DNA from: Microbacterium sp. SORGH_AS_0888
Lineage (GTDB): Bacteria > Actinomycetota > Actinomycetes > Actinomycetales > Microbacteriaceae
Direction of reading: 5' to 3'
Assembly (NCBI RefSeq): GCF_030818905.1
Contig: NZ_JAUTAZ010000001.1
Location: forward strand, 1,240,001-1,304,000
DNA: 64,000 bases
Shown: in pieces, positions 34,492 to 42,837 of the stretch
Numbering within the stretch: the first letter of the stretch is position 1
Layout of the letters: every line of letters begins with the position of its first letter
Position numbers and translations under genes: made by a program
Notes under the pieces: model-generated
Seen by the model: only the letters and a program-made list of their open reading frames with translations
Databases searched by the model: none
What the model was told of the DNA's origin: nothing

Positions 34492-35799
34492 TGGCCCTGC
34501 TCGGCGCGCGCCATCTCATCGATCTGCGTCCGTTCCGCGCGAGCCCCGCGTTCGCACGGATGTGGATCGGCTCGACCCTGTCGGGCATGGGCGGACAGCT
34601 GACCATCGTCGCCGTCATGCTCCAGGTGTACGCGCTGACCGCCTCCGACTTCGCGGTCGCGATGGTCGCCGTCGCCGGCCTCGTGCCCATGGTCATCGCC
34701 GGGCTCTACGGCGGCATGCTGGCGGATGCGTTCGACCGCCGCACCGTCGCGCTCACCGCGGCGCTCGTCACCTTCGCCTCGACCGCGCTGCTCGCCGCTC
34801 TCACCTGGACGGGCGCGGAGACGGTGTGGTGGCTCTACGCCCTGAGCATCGTCAACTCGTGCGCCAACTCGATCGTCAGCGCGACCAAGGGGGCGATCAC
34901 GCCGCGGCTGCTCCCCCGCGAGCTGCTACCGGCGGCCGCCGCGCTGCAGGGGATCACGATCGGGATCATGGTGATGGCCGGGCCCGCTCTCGCTGGTGTC
35001 CTCGTCGCGACAGCGGGTTACGCCTGGACGTACTCGATCGACGTCGTCCTCATGACATCGCTGTTCCTCGGGCTCTGGACGCTGCCCTCGATCCGCCCCG
35101 AGGGCGAGATCGTGAAGCCCGGATGGGAGTCCCTCCGCGACGGCATGCGCTTCCTCCGCCGCGCCGCCAACATCCGGCTCCAGTACGTCATCGACATCAT
35201 CGCGATGACGTTCGGCCAGCCGCTCGCCCTGTTCCCCGGCATCGGAGCGGTCCTCCTCGGCGGCGGCGCGATCACGACCGGCGTGCTGACGGCCGCCGTC
35301 GCCCTCGGCGCGTTCCTCTGCAGCGCCTTCTCCGGACCGCTCGGGCGCATCCGCCACCACGGCGTCGGGATCCAGCGATCGGTGCAGGTCTACGGCGCGG
35401 CGATCGCGATCTTCGGGCTCGTCCTGGTCGCGGCGCAGCTCGGCTGGTTCGCCCCGGCCGTCGTCGACGAGAACAGCCCCGAACCTGGTGCTGATCGCGC
35501 TCGCCTGCGTCGCACTCGCGGTGTCGGGTGCGGCCGACAACGTGAGCGCGATCTTCCGTTCCACCATGATGCAGTCTGCCGTCCCGGACGCCATCCGCGG
35601 CAGGCTGCAGGGGGTGTTCATGGTGGTCGTCGCGGGCGGCCCGCGGATCGGTGCGCTCTATGCGGGCGCGCTCGCCACCTTCACGACGCTGTGGTTCCCG
35701 CCACTCCTGGGCGGACTGCTGATCATCGCGATCGTGGGCGTGCTCGTGAGGTTCTCCCCCGGGTTCCGCGCCTACGACGCGGACCACCCGGTTCCCTGA
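34491..35799 (+). pseudogene. MFS transporter (multidrug-efflux-like), frameshifted as written
   Basis: About 435 residues when corrected. The first 330 residues hold ten or so helices of a major facilitator of the drug/enterobactin-exporter type (SPAFARMWIGSTLSGMGGQ; GGMLADAFDRR, the MFS A-motif loop; NSIVSATKGAITPRLLPRELLPAAAAL). At VVDENSP the frame is lost; dropping one C of CCCC at 35477-35480 restores NLVLIALACVALAVSGAADNVSAIFRSTMMQ and the last helices to 35799. The second frame is fully open and coding in character, so an error in the sequence is likely. It starts at ATG 34491, overlapping DUF167 by one base. Confidence 0.88.
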
Positions 35800-35846
35800 C
35801 GTGCAGATGCGCTCCGAGACGGGCGGGGACGCCGCACCGCAACGAC

Positions 35847-35880
35847 GAACGGGACGGATGCCGCAGCATCCGCCCCGTTC
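35847..35880. terminator. Bidirectional terminator between the MFS gene and yceI
   Basis: GAACGGGACGGATGC pairs with GCATCCGCCCCGTTC (one mismatch) around CGCA, between convergent genes. Confidence 0.7.
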
Positions 35881-35894
35881 GGGAGACCGGCCGG

Positions 35895-36449
35895 TCAGGC
35901 CTGGATCGAGCCCTGCAGGTCGAGCTCGATCGTGACGTCCTTGCCGACGAGCACACCGCCGGTCTCGAGCGCCGCGTTCCAGGTGAGGCCGAACTGCTCA
36001 CGGTCGATGACGGCCTTGGCCGTCGCGCCCGCCTTGTAGTTGCCCCACGGGTCGGTGCCGAAGCCGCCGAACTCGACCTCGAACGTCACCGGCTTGGTGA
36101 TGCCCTTGATGGTCAGGTCGCCGTCGACGAAGAAGTCGCCACCCTCGTAGCGCACACCCGTGGACACGAAGTCGAGCGTCGGGTAGTTCTCGGCGTCGAA
36201 GAACTCGGCGGAACGCAGGTGGTTGTCGCGCCCCTCGTCGTTCGTGTTGACCGAAGCCGTCTCGACGGACGCCGTGACGGTGGCCTCGAGGGGGTTCTCG
36301 GGAGCCGTGATCGTGGCACTGAAGGAGCCGAAGGAGCCGCGCACCTTCGAGATCATCATGTGGCGCACGGAGAAGCGGACCTCGCTGTGCGCGGGGTCGA
36401 GCACCCAGGTGCCGGACTTGTAACCAGGGACGTCGATCGTGGTGGTCAT
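35895..36449 (-). CDS. YceI family protein
   Basis: 184 residues. Lipocalin-like YceI barrel: GTWVLDPAHSEVRFSVRHMMISKVRGSF is the hallmark N-terminus, followed by SAEFFDAENYPTLDFVST and LTIKGITKPVTFEVEF. Relatives bind isoprenoids or other long apolar ligands. There is no signal peptide, unlike the periplasmic E. coli protein, so it is probably cytoplasmic. ATG 36449 has CTGGAG 5 nt upstream. Confidence 0.9.
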   Translation of the reverse strand: MTTTIDVPGYKSGTWVLDPAHSEVRFSVRHMMISKVRGSFGSFSATITAPENPLEATVTASVETASVNTNDEGRDNHLRSAEFFDAENYPTLDFVSTGVRYEGGDFFVDGDLTIKGITKPVTFEVEFGGFGTDPWGNYKAGATAKAVIDREQFGLTWNAALETGGVLVGKDVTIELDLQGSIQA

Positions 36450-36539
36450 GTTTTCTCCAGGTCGTTGGTCGCGCACGTCGCGACTGTCGATGTCGACAAC
36501 CGGCGGCGCGAGAAGTCTATTCCTTCGAATGGAGGTTTG

Positions 36540-36908
36540 TCAGCCGACGGAGATGAGATCGATCACGAAGATCAGCGTCTTGCCGCCGAGGAAGTGGCCG
36601 CCGGCCGGGCCGTAGGCGAGGTGGGGAGGGATGACGAGCTCACGACGTCCGCCGACCTTCATGCCGGGGATGCCGTCCTGCCAGCCCTGGATGAGCCCGC
36701 GCAGCGGGAACTGGATGCTCTCGCCACGGTTCCACGACGAGTCGAACTCCTCGCCGGTCTCGAACTCGACGCCGAGATAGTGCACGGTCACGGTGTCGCC
36801 GGGCTTCGCCTCGGCGCCGTCGCCCACGATGAGGTCGCGGATGACGAGGTCTGCGGGCGCGTCTCCGGTGGGCGCGTCGATCTCGGGCTTGGTGCGGTTG
36901 TCAGTCAT
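36540..36908 (-). CDS. FKBP-type peptidyl-prolyl cis-trans isomerase
   Basis: 122 residues, a single FKBP domain. Active-site elements: DTVTVHYLGVEFETGEEFDSSWNRGE, IQFPLRGLIQGWQDGIPGMKVGGRRELVIPPHLAYG and the final LIFVIDLISVG. It speeds proline isomerisation during protein folding. No signal peptide, so cytoplasmic. ATG 36908 fits the FKBP length; the frame is open upstream to 36977 without family similarity. Divergent from the TetR gene. Confidence 0.93.
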   Translation of the reverse strand: MTDNRTKPEIDAPTGDAPADLVIRDLIVGDGAEAKPGDTVTVHYLGVEFETGEEFDSSWNRGESIQFPLRGLIQGWQDGIPGMKVGGRRELVIPPHLAYGPAGGHFLGGKTLIFVIDLISVG

Positions 36909-37011
36909 GCGACCCATCCAAGCATGCCGCCCGGACACGCGCCTGCCCCGGGGCGTGTCCGCGACGGGTCTTGACACCGGCAGCGGTTCGACGCATCCTG
37001 ATCCCAGGCCA

Positions 37012-37062
37012 ACTCAGCGCCCGGTAGACACGCAGGCATCGCCGCTGCACCGGGCGCTGAGT
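37012..37062. promoter_or_regulatory. 13-bp inverted repeat, candidate TetR operator
   Basis: ACTCAGCGCCCGG (37012-37024) and CCGGGCGCTGAGT (37050-37062) are perfect complements 25 nt apart. The right arm falls in the spacer just before the tetR -10 hexamer, the place for autorepression. A looped DNA site or hairpin is the alternative. Confidence 0.5.
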
Positions 37063-37069
37063 CTGTCCG

Positions 37070-37075
37070 TAGGCT
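37070..37075 (+). promoter_or_regulatory. Leaderless -10 hexamer for the TetR gene
   Basis: TAGGCT, 7 nt before the ATG at 37083. Confidence 0.45.
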
Positions 37076-37082
37076 GTCACGC

Positions 37083-37661
37083 ATGTCCGCCGAACACACC
37101 CCGGAGGCGCAGCGACTGCTCGACGCGGCCGTCGACGTCATCCTCGAGCGCGGCCTGTGGGGCCTGTCGTTGTCGGCGCTCGCCCGCGCGATCGGCTCGA
37201 ACAACCGCATGCTGCTCTACTACTTCGGCTCGAAGGACGGGCTGTTGACGGCCGCCGTGCAGCGGGCATACGAGCGATTCCCCGAGCTCGCCGGTCTCAT
37301 CCCCTCCCTGCAGGGCGACACGCCCCTCGGCCCCCTGCTGTGCGCGGGGTGGCGCCGGCTGCGCGCGCCGGAGAACGTGCCCTATCTGCGACTCTTCTTC
37401 GACATGCTGACCCTCACGATCCGGGAGCCGGCTCAGCACCCGGCGCAGCTCGACGTGCTGCACCGGCACTGGCCTGCGGGGATCCAGGCCGCGTTCGTCG
37501 CACACGGCTGGGGCGAGCCCGAGGCACGGCTCGCGACCCTGCAGGTCCTCGCGCTGTGGCGGGGCCTGCAGGCGGAGCTGCTCACGGGCGGCGATCCCGC
37601 AGAGCTGGATGCGGCACACGACGCCGCCGTGGGGACGCTCTTCCCGCCGAGCCGTCAGTAA
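37083..37661 (+). CDS. TetR family transcriptional regulator
   Basis: 192 residues. N-terminal helix-turn-helix: AQRLLDAAVDVILERGLWGLSLSALARAIGSNNRMLLYYFGSKDGLL, the standard TetR layout ending in YYFGSKDGL. The C-terminal ligand domain is not assignable. It converges with the monooxygenase-deaminase pair, leaving only 29 bp between stops, so it may control that pair. Its own promoter carries a 13-bp inverted repeat. Confidence 0.9.
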   Translation: MSAEHTPEAQRLLDAAVDVILERGLWGLSLSALARAIGSNNRMLLYYFGSKDGLLTAAVQRAYERFPELAGLIPSLQGDTPLGPLLCAGWRRLRAPENVPYLRLFFDMLTLTIREPAQHPAQLDVLHRHWPAGIQAAFVAHGWGEPEARLATLQVLALWRGLQAELLTGGDPAELDAAHDAAVGTLFPPSRQ

Positions 37662-37690
37662 ACGCGCTTCCGCGGCGCCGTTTCGTGCGT

Positions 37691-39067
37691 TTAGTGACGG
37701 CTCGACGCCGGACGTGGAAGGCGTGCACCGCCGGCGACGCCCGACATCCGCTCACGGAGCGTGGGGCCCGCCGGCTCCGGGACGAGCCCGCGCTCACGGA
37801 GGCGCGGCAGCACGAGCTCGCCGAACGCCGCGACGTCACGCGTGCCGAAGACGGGCTCGAGCAGGAAGCCGTCCAGTCCCGTGCGCTCGGCGAGGTCCGC
37901 GACGCCCTCGGCCACGGCGTCCGGGTCGCCCACCAGCCGGAACCCGCGAGTGCCCCTCCCCCGCAGCTCCTCCAGGATCTCGCGCACGGTGGGCGCCGGA
38001 CGGTCGGGCGTCCCGAGGAAGCGCTCGATGTTGCTGGTCCCCATCTGGCCGACGACGCCGGTGCCGAGCACCTGCTCGAGCGTGCCGTCCGGGTCCAGCT
38101 GCAGCAGGTCTATGCCGGTGTTGCCCGCGTAGAGCGCCGCGACCACCTCATCGGACTGCATGGCCCAGAACTCGCCCCACAGCCGCTCCGCCTCCGCCGC
38201 CGTCTCGCCGACGATCGCAGTGAGACCGGCCATGATACGGATGCTCGACGGGTCGCGCCCCGCCTCGGCGGCGAGGCGGCGGATGTCGGCGACGTTGCGA
38301 GCCGTGAGCTCCGGTGTCGTCCCCTGGATGAACACGGCCTCCGCGTGCGCCGCGGCGAGCGCCTTGCCCTGGGCCGAGGTGCCCGCCTGGAAGATGACGG
38401 GCGTGCGCTGCGGCGACGGCGGCGCCCCGAAGTAGCCGCGCGACCGGTAGTGGTCGCCGCGGTAGTCCACCCGATGGATGCGGTCCGGCTCGATGTAGAC
38501 GCCGCGCTCCGCGTCGGCGACCAGCGCGTCGTCGTCCCACACCTGCTCCCAGTACGTGCGAGCGAGCTCGACGTACTCGTTCGCCATCGCGTAGCGGTCG
38601 TCGTGTGCACGCATGCCGTCGTGCCCGAACAGCTCGGCCACCGCGTTCTGCGAGGCGCCGGTCACCACGTTCCAGCCGATGCGGCCGGCCGTCAGGTGGT
38701 CGAGCGTCGCGAAGCGGCGCGCGAGCGGCAGCGGGTGGTCCATTCCGGTCGTCGCCGTCACGACGAACCCGAGCCGCTCGGTCTCGCGCGCGAGCACGGG
38801 GATGACGGTGGACGGGTCCAGCCCCGAGAAGTTGATCGCGGCGGTGAGGCAGGCGCGGCTGATGTCGCCGTCCTGCATCGGGTAGCCGAAGCCGTCCGCG
38901 AAGAACAGGAAGTCGTAGCCGGTGCGGTCCATGATGCGGGCCATGCGGACCCACCGCTCGGGATCGAGGTAGTCCACGGCGTCGCACTCGGGATGAGCCC
39001 AGCTGTACGTGCCGCCCACCTGCGGCGCGTAGACCTCGAAGACGCCGAAGCGCAGCCCGCCGCTCAC
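37691..39067 (-). CDS. LLM class flavin-dependent monooxygenase, NtaA/SnaA type
   Basis: 458 residues. Reduced-flavin monooxygenase of the NtaA/SnaA/DszA group: GTYSWAHPECDAVDYLDPERWVRMARI, HPLPLARRFATLDHLTAGRIGWNVVTGASQNAVAELFG, TPVIFQAGTSAQGKALAAAHAEAVF. Members oxidise organosulfur, nitrilotriacetate or heteroaromatic compounds with FMNH2 from a separate reductase; none is adjacent, though the CE1759-type reductase is 11 kb away. The GTG at 39067 overlaps the TGA of the deaminase gene, so the two are made together. Confidence 0.88.
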   Translation of the reverse strand: MSGGLRFGVFEVYAPQVGGTYSWAHPECDAVDYLDPERWVRMARIMDRTGYDFLFFADGFGYPMQDGDISRACLTAAINFSGLDPSTVIPVLARETERLGFVVTATTGMDHPLPLARRFATLDHLTAGRIGWNVVTGASQNAVAELFGHDGMRAHDDRYAMANEYVELARTYWEQVWDDDALVADAERGVYIEPDRIHRVDYRGDHYRSRGYFGAPPSPQRTPVIFQAGTSAQGKALAAAHAEAVFIQGTTPELTARNVADIRRLAAEAGRDPSSIRIMAGLTAIVGETAAEAERLWGEFWAMQSDEVVAALYAGNTGIDLLQLDPDGTLEQVLGTGVVGQMGTSNIERFLGTPDRPAPTVREILEELRGRGTRGFRLVGDPDAVAEGVADLAERTGLDGFLLEPVFGTRDVAAFGELVLPRLRERGLVPEPAGPTLRERMSGVAGGARLPRPASSRH

Positions 39068-40047
39068 GAGGCGATCCACGCGTCGATGCCGGCGCGCGCA
39101 CGCGCCTTGGTCTGCGCCGAAGCCCGCGTCGTCTCGATCGAGCTCCACGCGCATGCGGCGAGCTGCTCGTCCGAGAGGCCGATCACCTCGCGGGCGGCGG
39201 TGTACTCCTCGAGGATGCCGGGACCGAACAGGATCGGGTCATCGGCGTTGATCGAACAGCGCACCCCGGCATCCAGCAGCCGCGGCAGCGGATGGCCGGC
39301 CAGCTCGCCGACCACGTCGAGCAGCACGTTCGAGGTGGGGCACACATCCAGGCAGACGCCCCGCTCCGCCACGAGCGCGACGAGCTCCGGGTCCTCGATC
39401 ACACGGACACCGTGCAGCACGCGATCGGCGCGCAGCACCTCGACGGCCTGACGCACCGACTCCGCGCCGACGAGCTCGCCGGCGTGCGGCGCCGACTGGA
39501 GCCCTGCGGCACGGGCGATCGCGAAGGCCTCCTCGAAGAGCTCCGCCGGGTAGCCGCGCTCCTCGTTCGCGAGCCCCAGCGATACGACGCCGGCGTCGGC
39601 ACGGGATGCCGCCAGTCGCGCCAGGGCGATCGCCTCCTCAGGGCTCTGCGTGCGGTCGACGGTCACCATGAGCGCCACCTCGACGCCGTGCCGCGCGCCG
39701 GCCGCCCCTGCCGCCGAGAGATGCGCGTCGAGGGCCGCGGCCGCCGAGCCGAACGACGCGTCGTACAGCTGCGGGCTCACCCCGAACTCGATGTAGACGA
39801 CCCCGTCGCGAGCGGCATCCGCGACCGCCTCGTCGATCAGCCGCTCCAGGTTCGCGGGAGAGGCGAGGACCGCCAGCAGCCCCTGATACATCCCGGCGAA
39901 CGCCGCGAAGCCCGCGAAGCCGGTCGTGGGGGGCACGACGACACCGGCGACGTCCGCGAGCTCGGCGAGCGTCTCCGGTCGCATCGCGGCCTCGAGATGG
40001 ATGTGGAGGTGGCCCTTCGGCAGGGCCACCAGGTCACGGACGGTCAT
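39064..40047 (-). CDS. Adenosine deaminase family protein
   Basis: 327 residues. Zinc-dependent deaminase fold: metal ligands in KGHLHIHLEAAMRPET (His-x-His), the third histidine in SAPHAGELVG with catalytic Glu region, HG in VLHGVRVIED, and Asp-Asp in SINADDPILFG. The usual substrates are adenosine or adenine; relatives act on other purines or on aminated ring compounds. ATG 40047 has AGGAGG 8 nt upstream. It is coupled by GTGA overlap to the flavin monooxygenase, which suggests a shared catabolic route rather than general purine salvage. Confidence 0.88.
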   Translation of the reverse strand: MTVRDLVALPKGHLHIHLEAAMRPETLAELADVAGVVVPPTTGFAGFAAFAGMYQGLLAVLASPANLERLIDEAVADAARDGVVYIEFGVSPQLYDASFGSAAAALDAHLSAAGAAGARHGVEVALMVTVDRTQSPEEAIALARLAASRADAGVVSLGLANEERGYPAELFEEAFAIARAAGLQSAPHAGELVGAESVRQAVEVLRADRVLHGVRVIEDPELVALVAERGVCLDVCPTSNVLLDVVGELAGHPLPRLLDAGVRCSINADDPILFGPGILEEYTAAREVIGLSDEQLAACAWSSIETTRASAQTKARARAGIDAWIAS

Positions 40048-40062
40048 CGCGTTGCCTCCTGA

Positions 40063-40080
40063 GTGAACTGATCGATTCAC
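40063..40080. promoter_or_regulatory. Imperfect palindrome upstream of the deaminase, possible operator
   Basis: GTGAACTGATCGATTCAC: arms GTGAA/TTCAC with a GATC centre, 14 of 18 positions symmetric. It lies 16 nt before the ATG, next to the ribosome binding site. A regulator site is plausible; which regulator is unknown. Confidence 0.4.
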
Positions 40081-40096
40081 ACAGTAGGGGCACGGT

Positions 40097-40144
40097 GTTT
40101 CCGGCAGATGTCCCCGCCGCGTTCCCGGCAGACGTCCCCGCCGC
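40097..40144. repeat. Two-copy 24-bp tandem repeat
   Basis: 40097-40120 and 40121-40144 agree at 22 of 24 positions (GTTYCCGGCAGAYGTCCCCG core). It is in the gap between prsW and the deaminase gene; no function seen. Confidence 0.7.
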
Positions 40145-40177
40145 GGACGGACGGGCGCACAGCGGATGTCGAACGGG

Positions 40178-41389
40178 TCAGGCCGCGAACAGTGCGCGCC
40201 GAGCCGCCTGCGTGCGGGCGAGCAACGCCTGCTGCTCGGCCGCCGCTCCGGGGTCGCGTCCGGTCAGCACCCGCTGCCGGCTCGCGGCGAGCGCCGTCGC
40301 CTCGCGGATGAAGGCCCGCATCTGCGGGCGCCTGTCCGGGCGCAGGCGCCCGGCCCAGGCCAGAGCCGCGCGGCGGCCAGAGCCCGTCGCGAGCAATCGC
40401 ACCTCCTCGGCCGTGAACCATCCTGCGGCCGCGAACTCCCCCAGCCGCTCCCGGGTGAGCCGCGCCTCCTCTGCCCGCAAGGCGATGACGCCGACGACGA
40501 ACAGGATGAACAGCGGCACCTGCAGCACGAGGTAGAGCGCGAAGAAGTCGCCGAGCACCGAGGAGCCGTTCCACAGCGCGTGCAGCGCCATCGCCCCCAC
40601 GACCCCGGCGAACCAGGGACCCGCGACGGCACGCCCCCGTCGCACCGCCAGCCCGACCGCGAAGCCGGTGACGGCGGTGAACATGACGTGCGCGAAGGGC
40701 GAGAGGATGCCGCGGAGGAAGAACGTGACGGTCGTCTGGGTCGCGCCGCCCTCGATGAGCGCGATCCCGAAGTACTGGATGTTCTCGGTGAACGCGAACC
40801 CCGCGCCGATGAGTCCCCCGTACACGATGCCGTCGACCGGGCCGTCGAAGGCGCGCCGCCCCGCGAGGAGGATGAGCAGCACGCCCAGCCCCTTCGCGAG
40901 CTCCTCGACGACGGGCGCCTGCACGACGGCGCCGAGCGCATCCGCCGCCGCGGAGTCGCCGGGTCCGAACGCCAGCCGCAGGACGAGATCGACCCCCAGC
41001 GCGATGGCGACCGCACCGATCGCGCCCCACGCCACCGCGAGGACCACCAGCAGCCGCGGCTCCGGCTCCCAGCGGTCGACCGCGCGCAGCGCGAGCAGCA
41101 CGACCGTGAGCGGAACGAGCGCCAGCACCATCCCCGCGATCGAGGCGCCCACCCCGAGGGCGGCGAGGAAGTAGGCGACGAGGACGGCGAGCAGCACGGC
41201 CAGCACGGCGAGGCCCCAGATCGCCGCCGCACCGATGCGACGCACCCGGACCGTGGGGATGCCTGCGGTCGCCCCCGGCGCAGGCGCCACGCCGGGGGCG
41301 TCGGGCCGCAGCGGCTGCGCGAGCGGCGAGGGGTACGCCCCCTGCGCAGGGGGATATCGGTCGTATCGATCGCGCCCGTGATCGCTCAT
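40178..41389 (-). CDS. PrsW family intramembrane metalloprotease
   Basis: 403 residues. A Pro-rich cytoplasmic start (about 1-50) precedes eight or so membrane helices. The PrsW active-site motifs are present: APVVEELAKGLGV (Glu-Glu-x-x-Lys), GAGFAFTENIQYF (Glu-Asn), SPFAHVMFTAVTGFAVG and GAMALHALWNGSS with histidines. PrsW cleaves membrane anti-sigma factors in Bacillus; the substrate here is unknown. A cytoplasmic Arg/Ala tail follows the last helix. ATG 41389 has TAGGCT 6 nt before it. Confidence 0.9.
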   Translation of the reverse strand: MSDHGRDRYDRYPPAQGAYPSPLAQPLRPDAPGVAPAPGATAGIPTVRVRRIGAAAIWGLAVLAVLLAVLVAYFLAALGVGASIAGMVLALVPLTVVLLALRAVDRWEPEPRLLVVLAVAWGAIGAVAIALGVDLVLRLAFGPGDSAAADALGAVVQAPVVEELAKGLGVLLILLAGRRAFDGPVDGIVYGGLIGAGFAFTENIQYFGIALIEGGATQTTVTFFLRGILSPFAHVMFTAVTGFAVGLAVRRGRAVAGPWFAGVVGAMALHALWNGSSVLGDFFALYLVLQVPLFILFVVGVIALRAEEARLTRERLGEFAAAGWFTAEEVRLLATGSGRRAALAWAGRLRPDRRPQMRAFIREATALAASRQRVLTGRDPGAAAEQQALLARTQAARRALFAA

Positions 41390-41395
41390 ATCGAC

Positions 41396-41401
41396 AGCCT
41401 A
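41396..41401 (-). promoter_or_regulatory. Leaderless -10 hexamer for prsW
   Basis: TAGGCT on the minus strand, 6 nt before the ATG. Confidence 0.45.
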
Positions 41402-41416
41402 CGAGGAGCACGCCGG

Positions 41417-41422
41417 TAGCCT
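41417..41422 (+). promoter_or_regulatory. Leaderless -10 hexamer for the FAH gene
   Basis: TAGCCT, 6 nt before the ATG at 41429. Confidence 0.45.
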
Positions 41423-41428
41423 GGTCAG

Positions 41429-42292
41429 ATGCGCTTCGCCCACATCCGCTCGGAGGGAGCACCACGACTGGTGCTGGTCACGGAACCCGGGAAGGCGGTG
41501 TATGTCGACGAGCTCTTCCCCGGCGCCCCCGCGGCGCTCGAGGAGCTGATCGCCGGCGGGGACGAGCTGCGCGAGCGCGTCCGCGACGCGGCCGCCGGCG
41601 TGTCCGGCGGGATCGACCTCGCGACGGCGGAGTTCGCCTCCGCCAGCCGGACGCCGCCGGTCGTGCTCGCCGTCGGGCTGAACTACGCGGCGCACTCGGG
41701 CGAGCTGGGGCTGAAGACCGACAAGACCCCGACCGTGTTCGTGCTGTGGCCGAACTCGCTGACCGGCCACGACGGGACGACCTCCTGGCCGCGCTCGCTC
41801 AGCGAGTCCGTCGACTACGAGGCCGAGCTGGGCGTCATCATCGGCCGGCCCGCCAAGGACGTGTCCGTCGACGAGGCGCTCGACCACGTGTGGGGCTACA
41901 CCGTCGTCAACGACATCACGGCCCGCGACATCCAGTTCTCCGAGGCGCAGTGGTGCCGTTGCAAGTCCTTCGACGGGTTCACCCCCACCGGCCCCTACGT
42001 CGTCACGGCCGACGAGATCCCCGACCCGCAGGACCTCCACATCTGGACGGTCGTGGACGGACATCGCGTGCAGGATGCGTCGACCGGCCAGATGATCCGC
42101 GGCGTCGCCGCCCTCGTCTCGCACCTGTCGCAGTCGGTGACCCTGCTGCCGGGGACCCTCATCTCCACCGGCAGCCCCGGGGGCGCGGGCTATTCCCGCG
42201 ACCCGCAGATCTTCCTCCGCGACCGCTCGACGGTCACGGTCGGCATCGACGGCATCGGCGAGCTCACGACGCACTGCCGCATCCTGGACTGA
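41429..42292 (+). CDS. Fumarylacetoacetate hydrolase family protein
   Basis: 287 residues. Catalytic domain from about residue 75: VVLAVGLNYAAHSGELG, VDYEAELGVIIGRPAKDVSVDEALDHVWGYTVVNDITARDIQ supplies the acidic metal ligands, then FDGFTPTGPYVVTADEIPDP, TGQMIRGVAALVSHLSQSVTLLPGTLISTGSPGG. The family cleaves C-C bonds in diketo acids, decarboxylates oxaloacetate, or hydrates 2-oxopent-4-enoate; which applies cannot be told. It stands alone and shares a 39-bp divergent promoter gap with prsW. Confidence 0.9.
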   Translation: MRFAHIRSEGAPRLVLVTEPGKAVYVDELFPGAPAALEELIAGGDELRERVRDAAAGVSGGIDLATAEFASASRTPPVVLAVGLNYAAHSGELGLKTDKTPTVFVLWPNSLTGHDGTTSWPRSLSESVDYEAELGVIIGRPAKDVSVDEALDHVWGYTVVNDITARDIQFSEAQWCRCKSFDGFTPTGPYVVTADEIPDPQDLHIWTVVDGHRVQDASTGQMIRGVAALVSHLSQSVTLLPGTLISTGSPGGAGYSRDPQIFLRDRSTVTVGIDGIGELTTHCRILD

Positions 42293-42316
42293 CGCCTGCG
42301 TGCGCATGATGCGCAG

Positions 42317-42360
42317 AAGCGCGATGCGCCGGGTCCTCGATGATCCGGCGCATCGCGCTT
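42317..42360. terminator. Bidirectional terminator after the FAH gene
   Basis: AAGCGCGATGCGCCGG pairs perfectly with CCGGCGCATCGCGCTT (16 bp, 12-nt loop), between the convergent FAH and DUF4190 genes. Confidence 0.8.
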
Positions 42361-42377
42361 CACACGATCTGCCGGAC

Positions 42378-42752
42378 TCAGCCCGCCATCGACGACGTGC
42401 ACTGCACGACGACGCCGTTGACCGTGACGGATCCCGTGAAGTCGACCTGGCGGCAGGCGTCGATCGCGGCGGCGGCAAAGCTTGCCGTCGCCACCCCGAT
42501 GAGGATGCCGATGACCACAGAGAGCACGAGGAGCACGGCGCTGATGATGATCGCGGCAAGGGCCCAGCCGTTCTTCGCGCCGGCCTTGCGGCTCTGCACG
42601 AGGGCGACGATGCCGAGGATCAGGGCGACGATCTGGATGAAGAACGACAGGATGAACGCCACGATCCCGAGCGTCTTGCCCGGGACGGGCCCGTCCGCGC
42701 TCGTGACGGGCTGGTTGGCGGGTGGCGGCGGGTAGGCGGCGGGCTCGGTCAT
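42378..42752 (-). CDS. DUF4190 domain membrane protein
   Basis: 124 residues. A Pro-rich N-terminus (YPPPPANQP) leads to two membrane helices (about 27-48 and 62-95) separated by the DUF4190 loop LGIVALVQSRKAGAKNGWALAAIIIS. The last 25 residues (ACRQVDFTGSVTVNGVVVQCTS) probably lie outside and carry two cysteines. Function unknown. A GAGGGG ribosome binding site precedes the ATG at 42752. Confidence 0.85.
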   Translation of the reverse strand: MTEPAAYPPPPANQPVTSADGPVPGKTLGIVAFILSFFIQIVALILGIVALVQSRKAGAKNGWALAAIIISAVLLVLSVVIGILIGVATASFAAAAIDACRQVDFTGSVTVNGVVVQCTSSMAG

Positions 42753-42837
42753 CGGTTTCCCCTCTCGTGGACGCGGCGGCTGCCGCTCGTGCAGACACGA
42801 CCGTAGCGGGTCCGGCTCCCCAGGTGTGGGATATCGC

